Assembly: GCA_002492295.1 (NCBI GenBank)
Contig: DKYC01000017.1
Span: forward strand, 1-14,304
Direction: 5' to 3'
Length of the DNA: 14,304 nucleotides
DNA from: Lachnospiraceae bacterium UBA7110
GTDB lineage: Bacteria; Bacillota; Clostridia; Lachnospirales; Lachnospiraceae
The stretch's first letter is position 1; every line of letters starts with the position of its first letter. A program made the translations under genes and the position numbers. Positions 6,236 through 13,361 of the stretch are shown one piece after another. The notes below the pieces were generated by a model. That model searched no databases, was not told the origin of the DNA, and was given only the letters and a program-made list of their open reading frames with translations.

Positions 6236-7459
6236 TTATTTATCATCTGCTGCAACAACGCCCGGAAGCTCCTTGCCTTCCAGGAATTCCAATGAAGCAC
6301 CGCCGCCTGTTGAAATATGACTCATCTTATCCGCAAATCCGAGCTGGTTTACTGCTGCCGCCGAATCGCCGCCGCCGATAATTGTAGTCGCTTCTGTCTC
6401 AGCTAACGCTTTTGCTACTGCGATGGTACCCTTTGCAAGGATTGGATTCTCAAACACGCCCATCGGTCCGTTCCATACAACGGTCTTTGCAGACTTCACC
6501 GCATCCGCAAAGAGCTCCTGTGTCTTTGTTCCGATGTCAAGACCTTCCTTATCGGCAGGAATCTTGTCAGCATCTACGACTGATACTTCGATTTCCGCAT
6601 CAATCGGATTCGGAAAACCGTCTGCAACTGTCGTGTCAATCGGGAGAAGAAGCTTCTTTCCAAGCTTCTCAGCCTTTGCCATCATTTCCTTACAGTAGTC
6701 AAGCTTTTCATCGTCTACTAACGAATTACCGATTTCATAGCCCTTTGCCTTTAAGAAGGTAAATGCCATACCGCCGCCGATAATCAATGTATCACATTTT
6801 TCAAGAAGGTTATTAATTACGTTCAACTTATCAGCAACCTTAGCACCGCCAAGAATTGCGACAAACGGTCTTACCGGATTCTCAACTGCATTTCCTAAGA
6901 ATTCGATTTCCTTCTGCATTAAGTAGCCGACTGCATTTTCGCCGCCCTTTGCTGTAATGAATTTTGTAACGCCTTCCACCGAAGCATGTGCCCTGTGGGA
7001 AGAACCAAATGCATCACATACATATACGTCTGCCAAATCAGCCAGCTCCTTGCTAAAGCCTTCGCCATTCTTGGTCTCATCCGCACCGCGGAAACGTGTA
7101 TTCTGCAGTAATACAACATCACCCTCGTTCATGGCTTCCACTGCTGCTGTCGCTGCCTCACCTGTTACGTTATAATCAGAAACAAAGTTTACTTCCTTGC
7201 CAAGCTTCTCGGAAAGTCTCTTTGCAACAGGCGCTAACGATTCTCCCTCGTTTGGTCCGTTCTTAACTTTTCCCAAGTGTGAACAGAGAATTACTTTGCC
7301 GCCGTCCTTGATTAATTTATTGATTGTAGGAAGCGCAGCTACGATACGTGTTTCGTCTGTAATCTCGCCGTTTTTCAAAGGTACGTTAAAATCGCATCTT
7401 ACTAACACTCTTTTTCCTTTTACGTTAATATCATCAACTGATTTCTTGTTTAATCCCAT
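6236..7459 (-). CDS. pgk: Phosphoglycerate kinase
   Basis: This 407-residue enzyme transfers a phosphate from 1,3-bisphosphoglycerate to ADP, the first ATP-yielding step of glycolysis. The N-terminal substrate domain shows RCDFNVPL (21-28), SHLG (60-63) and DAFGSSHRAH (149-158). The nucleotide domain shows GGAKVADK (204-211), the GGG at 228-230, NGPMGVFE (330-337), GGGDSAA (362-368) and the C-terminal STGGGASLEFLEG. An in-frame ATG lies 16 codons upstream, but GGAGG sits eight bases before the ATG at 7459 and the family begins near MGLNKKSV, so I use 7459; the longer form would also run into the gap-pgk hairpin. It is the middle gene of the operon. Confidence 0.97.
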   Translation of the reverse strand: MGLNKKSVDDINVKGKRVLVRCDFNVPLKNGEITDETRIVAALPTINKLIKDGGKVILCSHLGKVKNGPNEGESLAPVAKRLSEKLGKEVNFVSDYNVTGEAATAAVEAMNEGDVVLLQNTRFRGADETKNGEGFSKELADLADVYVCDAFGSSHRAHASVEGVTKFITAKGGENAVGYLMQKEIEFLGNAVENPVRPFVAILGGAKVADKLNVINNLLEKCDTLIIGGGMAFTFLKAKGYEIGNSLVDDEKLDYCKEMMAKAEKLGKKLLLPIDTTVADGFPNPIDAEIEVSVVDADKIPADKEGLDIGTKTQELFADAVKSAKTVVWNGPMGVFENPILAKGTIAVAKALAETEATTIIGGGDSAAAVNQLGFADKMSHISTGGGASLEFLEGKELPGVVAADDK

Positions 7460-7482
7460 TTCTAATTCCTCCATTATCTTAT

Positions 7483-7517
7483 AAAAATTGAAAAGAGTCC
7501 GGTCCATAAGACCGGAC
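7483..7517 (-). terminator. GC-rich hairpin with U-rich tail between gap and pgk
   Basis: A perfect 8-bp stem, GTCCGGTC/GACCGGAC (7497-7504 with 7510-7517), has a five-base loop. In the direction of transcription it is followed by TCTTTTCAATTTTT, an interrupted U-tract. Since pgk and tpiA lie downstream with no clear promoter of their own, I read it as a partial terminator or a 3' stabiliser that lets gap mRNA outnumber pgk-tpiA mRNA. Confidence 0.6.
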
Positions 7518-7543
7518 CCTTGATAGGTCTTTTAATTGACAAA

Positions 7544-8545
7544 TTAAGCTAATTCAGAAAAATATTTAATTGTCCTTACCATCTGAGATGTGTAGCTGTT
7601 CTCATTGTCATACCATGATACAACCTGTACAAGATTGTCAGCGCCAACCATTGTCTGTGTTGCATCGAAGATTGAGCCGTATGTGCTTCCAACAATGTCA
7701 GAAGATACGATTTCATCCTCATTATAGCCGAATGACTCTGTAGATGCTGCCTTCATTGCCGCATTGATTTCTTCCTTTGTTACGGACTTCTCAACGGTCG
7801 CTACCAAAATGGTTGTAGAGCCTGTCGGTGTCGGAACACGCTGTGCGGAACCGATTAACTTGCCGTTTAATTCCGGAATAACAAGACCGATTGCCTTTGC
7901 TGCTCCTGTTGAGTTCGGAACGATATTTACCGCGCCTGCGCGGCTTCTTCTTAAATCACCCTTTCTCTGCGGTCCGTCAAGAATCATCTGATCACCTGTG
8001 TAAGCATGGATTGTGCTCATGATACCAGACTTGATACCTGCCAAATCATTGAGTGCTTTTGCCATCGGAGCCAAGCAGTTTGTTGTGCAGGAAGCAGCAG
8101 AGATAATTGTATCTGATGCCTTTAATGTCTTATGGTTTACATTGTAAACAATTGTCGGAAGGTCATTTCCTGCCGGAGCGGAGATAACAACCTTTCTTGC
8201 ACCTGCGTTAATGTGTGCCTGTGCCTTCTCTTTGCTTGTATAGAAGCCTGAGCACTCCAATACAACGTCAACCTTTAACTCACCCCAAGGGCAGTTGTTT
8301 GCATCGGGCTCTTTGTAGATTTTAAGTGTCTTACCGTCAACAGTGATTGTGTCTTCACCAGCGGAAACGGTATCAGCCAAAGCATATTTTCCCTGTGAAG
8401 AATCATACTTTAACAAATGCGCCAACATCTTCGGGCTTGTCAAGTCATTGATTGCTACTACTTCGTATCCTTCTGCTCCGAACATCTGTCTGAATGCAAG
8501 ACGGCCGATACGACCAAAACCATTGATTGCTACTCTTACTGCCAT
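7544..8545 (-). CDS. gap: Glyceraldehyde-3-phosphate dehydrogenase, NAD-type
   Basis: This 333-residue enzyme oxidatively phosphorylates glyceraldehyde 3-phosphate to 1,3-bisphosphoglycerate. The N-terminal Rossmann motif is INGFGRIGR (7-15), and AINDL places Asp34 at the end of the second strand, the acidic residue that selects NAD over NADP. The catalytic Cys153 is in SAASCTTNCLAP and its partner His180 in STIHAYTGDQ. Conserved RRSRAGAVNIVPNSTGAAKA and WYDNENSY are present. TAGGAGG upstream fixes the start. It is the first gene of gap-pgk-tpiA and lies behind a long regulatory region (8546-8721) that includes a Rex-like palindrome. Confidence 0.98.
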   Translation of the reverse strand: MAVRVAINGFGRIGRLAFRQMFGAEGYEVVAINDLTSPKMLAHLLKYDSSQGKYALADTVSAGEDTITVDGKTLKIYKEPDANNCPWGELKVDVVLECSGFYTSKEKAQAHINAGARKVVISAPAGNDLPTIVYNVNHKTLKASDTIISAASCTTNCLAPMAKALNDLAGIKSGIMSTIHAYTGDQMILDGPQRKGDLRRSRAGAVNIVPNSTGAAKAIGLVIPELNGKLIGSAQRVPTPTGSTTILVATVEKSVTKEEINAAMKAASTESFGYNEDEIVSSDIVGSTYGSIFDATQTMVGADNLVQVVSWYDNENSYTSQMVRTIKYFSELA

Positions 8546-8570
8546 GTTATTTTCCTCCTAAATAAAATAA

Positions 8571-8598
8571 ATAGTATTTTATTATTCTATCTTGTCCA
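8571..8598 (-). promoter_or_regulatory. Possible proximal gap promoter
   Basis: On the minus strand TGGACA (8598-8593) is one mismatch from TTGACA and lies 16 bases before TACTAT (8576-8571). It would start transcription near 8564, leaving a leader of roughly 20 bases with the Shine-Dalgarno sequence. It competes with the distal candidate at 8693-8721; I cannot choose between them from sequence. Confidence 0.4.
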
Positions 8599-8667
8599 AT
8601 TCACCCGCTCTGATACCACCGTTTTCAAAGTTCCTGCCATGAACCCGCGGTATCGGCTGCGAAATGA

Positions 8668-8685
8668 TTGACAAAATTTTATCAA
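8668..8685. promoter_or_regulatory. Rex-like palindromic operator upstream of gap
   Basis: TTGACAAAATTTTATCAA is an 18-bp palindrome with one mismatched pair. It keeps the TTG..AA....TT..CAA skeleton and spacing of clostridial Rex operators (family consensus TTGTTAANNNNTTAACAA), differing at three of 14 specified bases. Rex is an NADH-sensing repressor known to control gap in some Firmicutes. The site lies just downstream of the distal gap promoter candidate, and overlaps a plus-strand TTGACA. Confidence 0.4.
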
Positions 8686-8697
8686 CACATTTATATT
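8668..8697 (+). promoter_or_regulatory. Possible distal promoter of the PHP gene
   Basis: A perfect TTGACA (8668-8673) lies 18 bases before TATATT (8692-8697), one mismatch from consensus. Transcription would start near 8704, leaving about 150 bases before the PHP gene. The -35 is inside the Rex-like palindrome. Confidence 0.4.
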
Positions 8698-8721
8698 ACC
8701 TAATTATGGTAGAAAATTCAA
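8693..8721 (-). promoter_or_regulatory. Possible distal gap promoter
   Basis: On the minus strand TTGAAT (8721-8716) is followed after 17 bases by TAATAT (8698-8693). Transcription would start near 8686, directly at the Rex-like palindrome, and would produce a gap leader of about 140 bases with short pairings GGTATC/GATACC and GTTC/GAAC. Confidence 0.35.
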
Positions 8722-8811
8722 GTCATATTTCAAAAAAAATTGAAAAACTTATGTAAAATCTTTGGAAACAGGATTTTCTTCTGTCACCGTGTACTATTTT
8801 TCTGCAATTTG

Positions 8812-8820
8812 TGCTACACT
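8812..8820 (+). promoter_or_regulatory. Extended -10 promoter candidate of the PHP gene
   Basis: TGCTACACT is a TG-extended -10 (TACACT at 8815-8820) without a good -35. Transcription would start near 8827, about 30 bases before the ATG, a normal leader length. Confidence 0.4.
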
Positions 8821-8856
8821 ATACCTGAATTTATCATACAATAAGGAGGTTCTCTT

Positions 8857-9672
8857 ATGGCTGTTAAAGCAGATTGTCACATGCATTCCTCTTTTTCCGG
8901 CGACAGCAGCACCCCTATGGAGAATATGGCAAAGCAGGCATTCGCACTTGGTCTGACCCATATATGTTTTACGGAGCATTACGATCCGGATTATGTATAC
9001 GCTCCCGGTGAGGAAGGAATGTTTGAACTGAATACGGATTCTTACCTTTATGAGCTTTTAAAATGCAAAAGCAGGTACGCAAAGCAGCTTGAAATCGGAT
9101 TCGGCGTGGAACTTGGTCTGCAGCCCCATTTAAAAAGGCAGCTTGCCGTATATGCAAAATCGCACGAATTTGACTTTATCATAGGTTCTTCCCATATCTG
9201 TAACCAAAAAGACCCATACTATCCTGATTTTTTTGAGGGAAGGAGTGAGGATGAGGCACATCACGAATATTTTGCTTCGGTTTTGGAATGCGTAAAAACG
9301 CTCCCCTATTTTGACGTATACGGACATCTTGATTATGTTGTGAGATACGGACCGACAAAAAATGACCACTATACTTATCAGAAACATTCCGATGTTTTTG
9401 ACAAAATCCTTTCCGCCCTAATAGACAATGAAAAAGGACTCGAGCTCAACACCGGAGGATTCCGGAGCGGTTTAAACCAGCCAAACCCCTGTGTGGATAT
9501 CCTAAAACGTTATAAGGCGCTTGGCGGCGAAATCATTACGGTCGGCTCCGATGCCCATGAGCCAAAAGACATTGCTGCTGATTTTGACAAGGCATGCGAC
9601 ATTTTAAAGGAATGCGGCTTTGGGTACTATTGCGTATTCCAAAACCGCATTCCCGAGTACCTGAAGCTGTAA
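8857..9672 (+). CDS. PHP-domain phosphoesterase, histidinol-phosphatase (HisJ/HisK) family
   Basis: The 271-residue protein carries the full PHP metal-binding set: H8 and H10 in DCHMHSSFSGDS, E40 and H41 in TEHYD, E85 in GVELG, H113 in GSSHI, H157 in YGHLDY, and D232/H234 in VGSDAHEP. This arrangement and length match the HisJ-type histidinol-phosphatases, which remove phosphate from L-histidinol phosphate using a tri-metal centre. No other histidine gene is nearby, so the exact substrate is unproven. AAGGAGG (8843-8849) fixes the start. It is divergent from gap and ends exactly where mnmA, on the other strand, ends. Confidence 0.87.
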   Translation: MAVKADCHMHSSFSGDSSTPMENMAKQAFALGLTHICFTEHYDPDYVYAPGEEGMFELNTDSYLYELLKCKSRYAKQLEIGFGVELGLQPHLKRQLAVYAKSHEFDFIIGSSHICNQKDPYYPDFFEGRSEDEAHHEYFASVLECVKTLPYFDVYGHLDYVVRYGPTKNDHYTYQKHSDVFDKILSALIDNEKGLELNTGGFRSGLNQPNPCVDILKRYKALGGEIITVGSDAHEPKDIAADFDKACDILKECGFGYYCVFQNRIPEYLKL

Positions 9673-10761
9673 TTATTTCATAATCGTACCGCCGCCATAC
9701 ACGTAATCCCCTTGGTAAAACACGACTGCCTGTCCGGGCGTTACTGCCCTGACAGGTTCTTGAAACCGGCATTCCACCCGTCCGTCCCCACGCTTTTTTA
9801 TAATGCAGGGCGCACCTGCGTGGGAATACCTGATTTTTGCCATAACCTCAACCGGTTTATCAATATCTTCCACTGCCATAAAATTCAGATGGTCGCATAT
9901 CAGGCTATCCGTAAAAACATCCTGATCGGTTCCGATTACCACTTCATTCGTCCCAGGTCTGATTTCCGTCACATACACAGGATAGCCCATTGCTAAATTC
10001 AGCCCTTTTCTTTGCCCGATTGTATAGTGGATAATACCTTTGTGCTGTCCTAAAACCGTTCCGTCCGCAGCAATAAAATTTCCCGGCAAAGGAATCCGTC
10101 CCCCTGCCTCGCGCTCTATCACTGCCGCATAATCATTGTCAGGAACAAAACAAATATCCTGGCTGTCCGGTTTTGCCGCGACGTTTAATCCAAGCATTTT
10201 CGCAATTTCACGGATTTCCTGCTTTGTATAATCACCAACAGGCATCAGCGTATGCATAAGCTGATGCTGCGTCAGTCCGTAAAGCGCATAAGTCTGGTCC
10301 TTCTTTGCCGTCACCGAATTTTGGATGACAAATCTTCCATTCAAAAGCCTCTTAATCCGTGCATAATGCCCTGTTGCGATATAATCCGCGCCAATTTCCA
10401 TGCTCCGGCGCAAAAGAGCCTCCCATTTTACATAACGGTTGCACAGGATGCACGGATTGGGGGTTTTTGCGTTAAGGTACGCTTCCACAAACGGTTTCAT
10501 TACACACGTTCTAAATTCTTCCCGAAAATCCATTACATAGTATGGAATATCCAGCATTTGCGCCACACCGCGCGCATCATCGACCGCACGCAGTCCGCAG
10601 CATCCCGCGTTTTCCTCAATTGACTGTGCCTCATCCTCCTGCCATATCCGCATTGTCACGCCGATAACGTCATATCCTTGTTTTTTCAGCAGGTATGCCG
10701 CAACTGATGAATCAACGCCGCCTGACATTCCTACCACAACCTTTTGCGCCATATTCTCCAT
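9673..10761 (-). CDS. mnmA: tRNA-specific 2-thiouridylase MnmA
   Basis: The 362-residue enzyme adds the 2-thio group to uridine 34 of tRNAs for Lys, Glu and Gln, using ATP and a persulfide sulfur donor. The PP-loop GMSGGVDSSVAAY (about 11-23) binds ATP. Cys104 in NPCILCNRYVKW and Cys204 in SQDICFVP match the two catalytic cysteines. The central GHYARI and KDQTYALY blocks and C-terminal EPVRAVTPGQAVVFY match the family. Two in-frame ATGs are possible: 10761, with AAAGGA close upstream, and 10752, with GGAG three bases before it; neither spacing is ideal. A consensus promoter lies just upstream (10800-10828). No cysteine desulfurase gene is adjacent. Confidence 0.96.
   Translation of the reverse strand: MENMAQKVVVGMSGGVDSSVAAYLLKKQGYDVIGVTMRIWQEDEAQSIEENAGCCGLRAVDDARGVAQMLDIPYYVMDFREEFRTCVMKPFVEAYLNAKTPNPCILCNRYVKWEALLRRSMEIGADYIATGHYARIKRLLNGRFVIQNSVTAKKDQTYALYGLTQHQLMHTLMPVGDYTKQEIREIAKMLGLNVAAKPDSQDICFVPDNDYAAVIEREAGGRIPLPGNFIAADGTVLGQHKGIIHYTIGQRKGLNLAMGYPVYVTEIRPGTNEVVIGTDQDVFTDSLICDHLNFMAVEDIDKPVEVMAKIRYSHAGAPCIIKKRGDGRVECRFQEPVRAVTPGQAVVFYQGDYVYGGGTIMK
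9729..9760 (+). terminator. Hairpin inside the mnmA 3' end, possible PHP terminator
   Basis: CCTGTC-C-GGGC (9729-9739) pairs with GCCC-T-GACAGG (9746-9756): ten pairs, one mismatch, six-base loop, then TTCT. It is 57 bases past the PHP stop and is the only strong structure I see there. The weak U-tract makes it a doubtful terminator, and the same bases encode the conserved PVRAVTPGQ of MnmA. Confidence 0.35.
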
Positions 10762-10799
10762 GATGTCCTTTCTTTTTTCCTATCATATTACTAGGCTTT

Positions 10800-10828
10800 A
10801 TAATATCATTTCGTTACGCCGCTGTCAA
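10800..10828 (-). promoter_or_regulatory. Sigma-A promoter of mnmA
   Basis: On the minus strand a perfect TTGACA (10828-10823) is followed after exactly 17 bases by TATTAT (10805-10800), one mismatch from consensus. Transcription would start near 10793, about 30 bases before the mnmA ATG. Confidence 0.8.
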
Positions 10829-10855
10829 TTTGTTCTTAACGGCTGTTTTTACTCA

Positions 10856-10861
10856 TACAAT
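10856..10861 (+). promoter_or_regulatory. Weak candidate -10 for the flippase gene
   Basis: TACAAT lies about 30 bases before the preferred ATG, but the -35 position 17 bases upstream reads TTCTTA. A better TATAAT at 10799-10804 also lacks a -35. The flippase promoter is therefore unresolved. Confidence 0.3.
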
Positions 10862-10888
10862 ATAGGGATAGTCAGACCGAGGTGCTTT

Positions 10889-12238
10889 ATGACGCATAAT
10901 CATTTTCAACTTAAAGGGATTTCATTTGGCAGACTGATGAAAAGCCCTATTATCATCGGTACTTTTTTCCTTACGTTTTCAGGTCTTATCACAAAGCTTA
11001 TCGGCTTTTTTTACCGTATTTTCCTCTCAAGGATTTTTCAGGAAGAAGGACTTGGAATTATCGGCTTGGTATCGCCGGTCATGGTACTTGCCCATTCGGT
11101 CTGTTCCGCTGGTATCCAAAACGCCATTACGCGCTTTGTCGCGGCATCAAAAGGCAGCAGAAAAGGAGAAGGCTTTGGTTATCTTTTTGTCGGCATCCTT
11201 CTCTCAGTTACCCTCTCCCTGCTTATGGCATGGCTTGTTTTTACAAACGCAAATTATATTGCAATTCATGTTATAGGGGAAATACGCTGTGTTCCACTGC
11301 TCCGCATCAGCGCATTATCCTTTCCGCTTGCAACGGTCCACTGTTGTATCAACGGATATTTCTATGGGAAAAAGCGCGCCGCCGTTCCTGCAGCGTCGAT
11401 GCTTATCGAACAGCTGACACGCGTATTTAGTGTCTATCTTTTATATCAGATTACCCTAAAACTCGGGGCAAACGTTTCGATTTCCTTTGTCTGTATCGGA
11501 ATGCTTGCGGGGGAATTTGCGTCTGCCATATTTTCCTGTATTTTCCTTGTGTTCACACCGTCTGATTCGCAACAGATAAAAATTTCCTCTAATATGTGGG
11601 GCAACATCATCGCACTTGCTTTTCCAATCAGTTTAAACCGTGTTTGCATCAGCATAATTTCCACAGTCGAAACCCTGCAGATTCCCAGGCAGCTTATAAA
11701 CAGCGGTTTGGCTTTGTCCGACGCGCTGTCTGTTTACGGGGTCTTTTCAGGAATGGCTTTCCCACTGATTATGTTTCCAAGCGCATTGACCACAGCCGTA
11801 TCGTCACTGCTTCTTCCTTCCGTATCGGAAGCACAGATTCTAGGAAACAACAGGCGGATAAAAAAACTCATCTGCATTACCACCGCGTTCTGTTTTGCTT
11901 TGGGTGTAGGATGCATGCTGTTTTTCCTCGTGTTTGCCGATATTCTTGGCACTTATCTCTTTGCCAGTCCGATAGCCGCCTCCCAAATACGGGCGCTTTC
12001 CTTTGTCTGTCCTTTTCTCTATATGTCAGGCGCGCTTTGCAGCATCCTCCACGGACTTGGGAAAACCGCGATTACCTTTGTGTTTAATTTATCTTCCATC
12101 CTGTTGCGTCTTGTTTTCGTATTTATCGCGATTCCTGTTTTAGGCTTTTCCGGATATCTCTATGGCATCATTGTCAGTCAAATCTTCTTTGATTTGCTAA
12201 TTATCCTTGCGTTAAGGAAATATATCATATATAATTAG
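10889..12238 (+). CDS. SpoVB/MurJ-like lipid-linked oligosaccharide flippase
   Basis: From the start I prefer, the product is 449 residues and almost wholly hydrophobic, with about 12-14 membrane helices. The N-terminus, GTFFLTFSGLITKLIGFFYRIFLSRIFQEEGLGI, is typical of the SpoVB/polysaccharide-biosynthesis branch of the MOP superfamily, and ITRFVAASKGSRKGEG and GYFYGKKRAAVPAASMLIEQLTRV are matching loops. Relatives move undecaprenyl-linked sugars across the membrane, in SpoVB for spore cortex. Whether this one is sporulation-specific is not visible. The open frame extends 43 codons upstream into the mnmA promoter, but GAGGTG (10879-10884) supports the ATG at 10889. The DAHP synthase gene follows after 35 bases, probably co-transcribed. 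Confidence 0.87.
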   Translation: MTHNHFQLKGISFGRLMKSPIIIGTFFLTFSGLITKLIGFFYRIFLSRIFQEEGLGIIGLVSPVMVLAHSVCSAGIQNAITRFVAASKGSRKGEGFGYLFVGILLSVTLSLLMAWLVFTNANYIAIHVIGEIRCVPLLRISALSFPLATVHCCINGYFYGKKRAAVPAASMLIEQLTRVFSVYLLYQITLKLGANVSISFVCIGMLAGEFASAIFSCIFLVFTPSDSQQIKISSNMWGNIIALAFPISLNRVCISIISTVETLQIPRQLINSGLALSDALSVYGVFSGMAFPLIMFPSALTTAVSSLLLPSVSEAQILGNNRRIKKLICITTAFCFALGVGCMLFFLVFADILGTYLFASPIAASQIRALSFVCPFLYMSGALCSILHGLGKTAITFVFNLSSILLRLVFVFIAIPVLGFSGYLYGIIVSQIFFDLLIILALRKYIIYN

Positions 12239-12273
12239 AGTGTTTTGGAGTTACGTAAGAATGGAGGATTGCT

Positions 12274-13302
12274 ATGAGCTTTGAATTTATAAAAAAATTA
12301 CCGACTCCCGACCAGATTCGGGAGGAATATCCGGTTCCTGCTTCCCTGCAGAAACTAAAGGAAGAAAGGGATGCGCAGATCAGCGATGTTTTTACCGGTA
12401 AGTCGGACAAGTTTATCATGATTATCGGTCCCTGCTCCGCGGATAACGAGGATGCCGTATGCGAATATGTCTCTCGTCTTGCCAAAATAAACGACAAGGT
12501 AAATGACAAATTGATTTTAATTCCCAGAATTTATACAAATAAACCAAGGACAACAGGCGACGGCTATAAGGGCATCGTACACCAGCCCGATCCGGAAAAG
12601 GGAACCGACTTTTTAAAAGGTATCATTGCCATGCGGAAAATGCAGCTTCACGCAATCAGCGAGTCAGGGCTGACCGCAGCAGATGAGATGCTTTATCCTG
12701 AAAACTGGGGCTATGTTTCCGATCTTTTATCGTATGTGGCAATCGGCGCACGTTCAGTGGAAGACCAGCAGCACCGTCTCGTCGTGAGCGGCTTTGATGT
12801 TGCTGCCGGAATGAAAAATCCTACAAGCGGGGATTTTAGCGTCATGCTCAATTCCGTGTACGCTGCACAGCACCCCCACCCGTTTATCTACAGAGGCTGG
12901 GAAGTGAACACAACAGGAAATCCCTTGGCACACACCATTTTACGTGGCGCGGTCAACAAACACGGCAACAGCATTCCAAACTATCATTACGAAGATCTGG
13001 TACTTCTTTTGGAAAAATATAATGAACGCGAACTTGTCAATCCTGCCTGTATCGTTGATGCAAACCACAGCAATTCCAATAAGCAGTTTAAAGAGCAGAT
13101 CCGGATTGTCAATGAAGTGATGCATTCCCGCAGGCATAACGCTGAAATTGAGAAGCTCGTAAAAGGCGTCATGGTCGAGAGTTATATCAAAGAAGGCTGT
13201 CAGAAGATTGGCGAACATATATACGGGAAATCGATAACCGACCCCTGCCTTGGCTGGCAGGATACGGAAGAATTAATCTATAAGGTTGCCGATTTGGTTT
13301 AA
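12274..13302 (+). CDS. aroG: 3-deoxy-7-phosphoheptulonate (DAHP) synthase, class I
   Basis: This 342-residue enzyme condenses phosphoenolpyruvate with erythrose 4-phosphate, the first step of the shikimate pathway. Class I AroFGH features are clear: metal-ligand Cys54 in IIGPCSADNED, KPRTTGDGYKG (90-100) for phosphoenolpyruvate, GMKNPTSGD (179-187), ILRGAVN, the metal-site DANHSNSNK (262-270), MVESYIKEG and the final SITDPCLGW. The N-terminal extension before the barrel is the part that makes the feedback site in this class; which amino acid inhibits cannot be told, so the isoform letter is nominal. GGAGG (12263-12267) fixes the start. It follows the flippase gene by 35 bases and ends before a strong terminator. 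Confidence 0.95.
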   Translation: MSFEFIKKLPTPDQIREEYPVPASLQKLKEERDAQISDVFTGKSDKFIMIIGPCSADNEDAVCEYVSRLAKINDKVNDKLILIPRIYTNKPRTTGDGYKGIVHQPDPEKGTDFLKGIIAMRKMQLHAISESGLTAADEMLYPENWGYVSDLLSYVAIGARSVEDQQHRLVVSGFDVAAGMKNPTSGDFSVMLNSVYAAQHPHPFIYRGWEVNTTGNPLAHTILRGAVNKHGNSIPNYHYEDLVLLLEKYNERELVNPACIVDANHSNSNKQFKEQIRIVNEVMHSRRHNAEIEKLVKGVMVESYIKEGCQKIGEHIYGKSITDPCLGWQDTEELIYKVADLV

Positions 13303-13321
13303 GGATGCATTCCGTACAACA

Positions 13322-13355
13322 AAAAAATCCACCCTGCGCAAAGGGTGGATTTTTT
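13322..13355. terminator. Bidirectional terminator between DAHP synthase gene and xerD
   Basis: A 14-bp stem (13322-13335 with 13342-13355) with a GC-rich centre (CCACCCT/AGGGTGG) and six-base loop has an A-run on the left and a T-run on the right. It ends six bases before the xerD stop and should stop both convergent transcripts. Confidence 0.93.
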
Positions 13356-13361
13356 GCAATG

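Noticed and set aside
7460..7507. N-terminal extension of pgk by 16 codons
   Set aside because: The downstream ATG has the well-spaced GGAGG and the family's normal N-terminus; the extension runs through the gap-pgk hairpin.
8614..8629. cre-like sequence on the minus strand (TGAAAACGGTGGTA)
   Set aside because: Only the left half fits the CcpA consensus; the right half lacks the CA that completes the palindrome.
8603..8632. T-box-like string on the minus strand (GGTGGTATC followed by GCGGG) upstream of gap
   Set aside because: The T-box core GGGTGGNACCGCG is interrupted, there is no specifier stem or downstream terminator, and gap is not a T-box target.
10760..10888. 43-codon N-terminal extension of the flippase
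   Set aside because: It overlaps the mnmA start and promoter, has no ribosome binding site, and the family-like sequence begins only after 10889.
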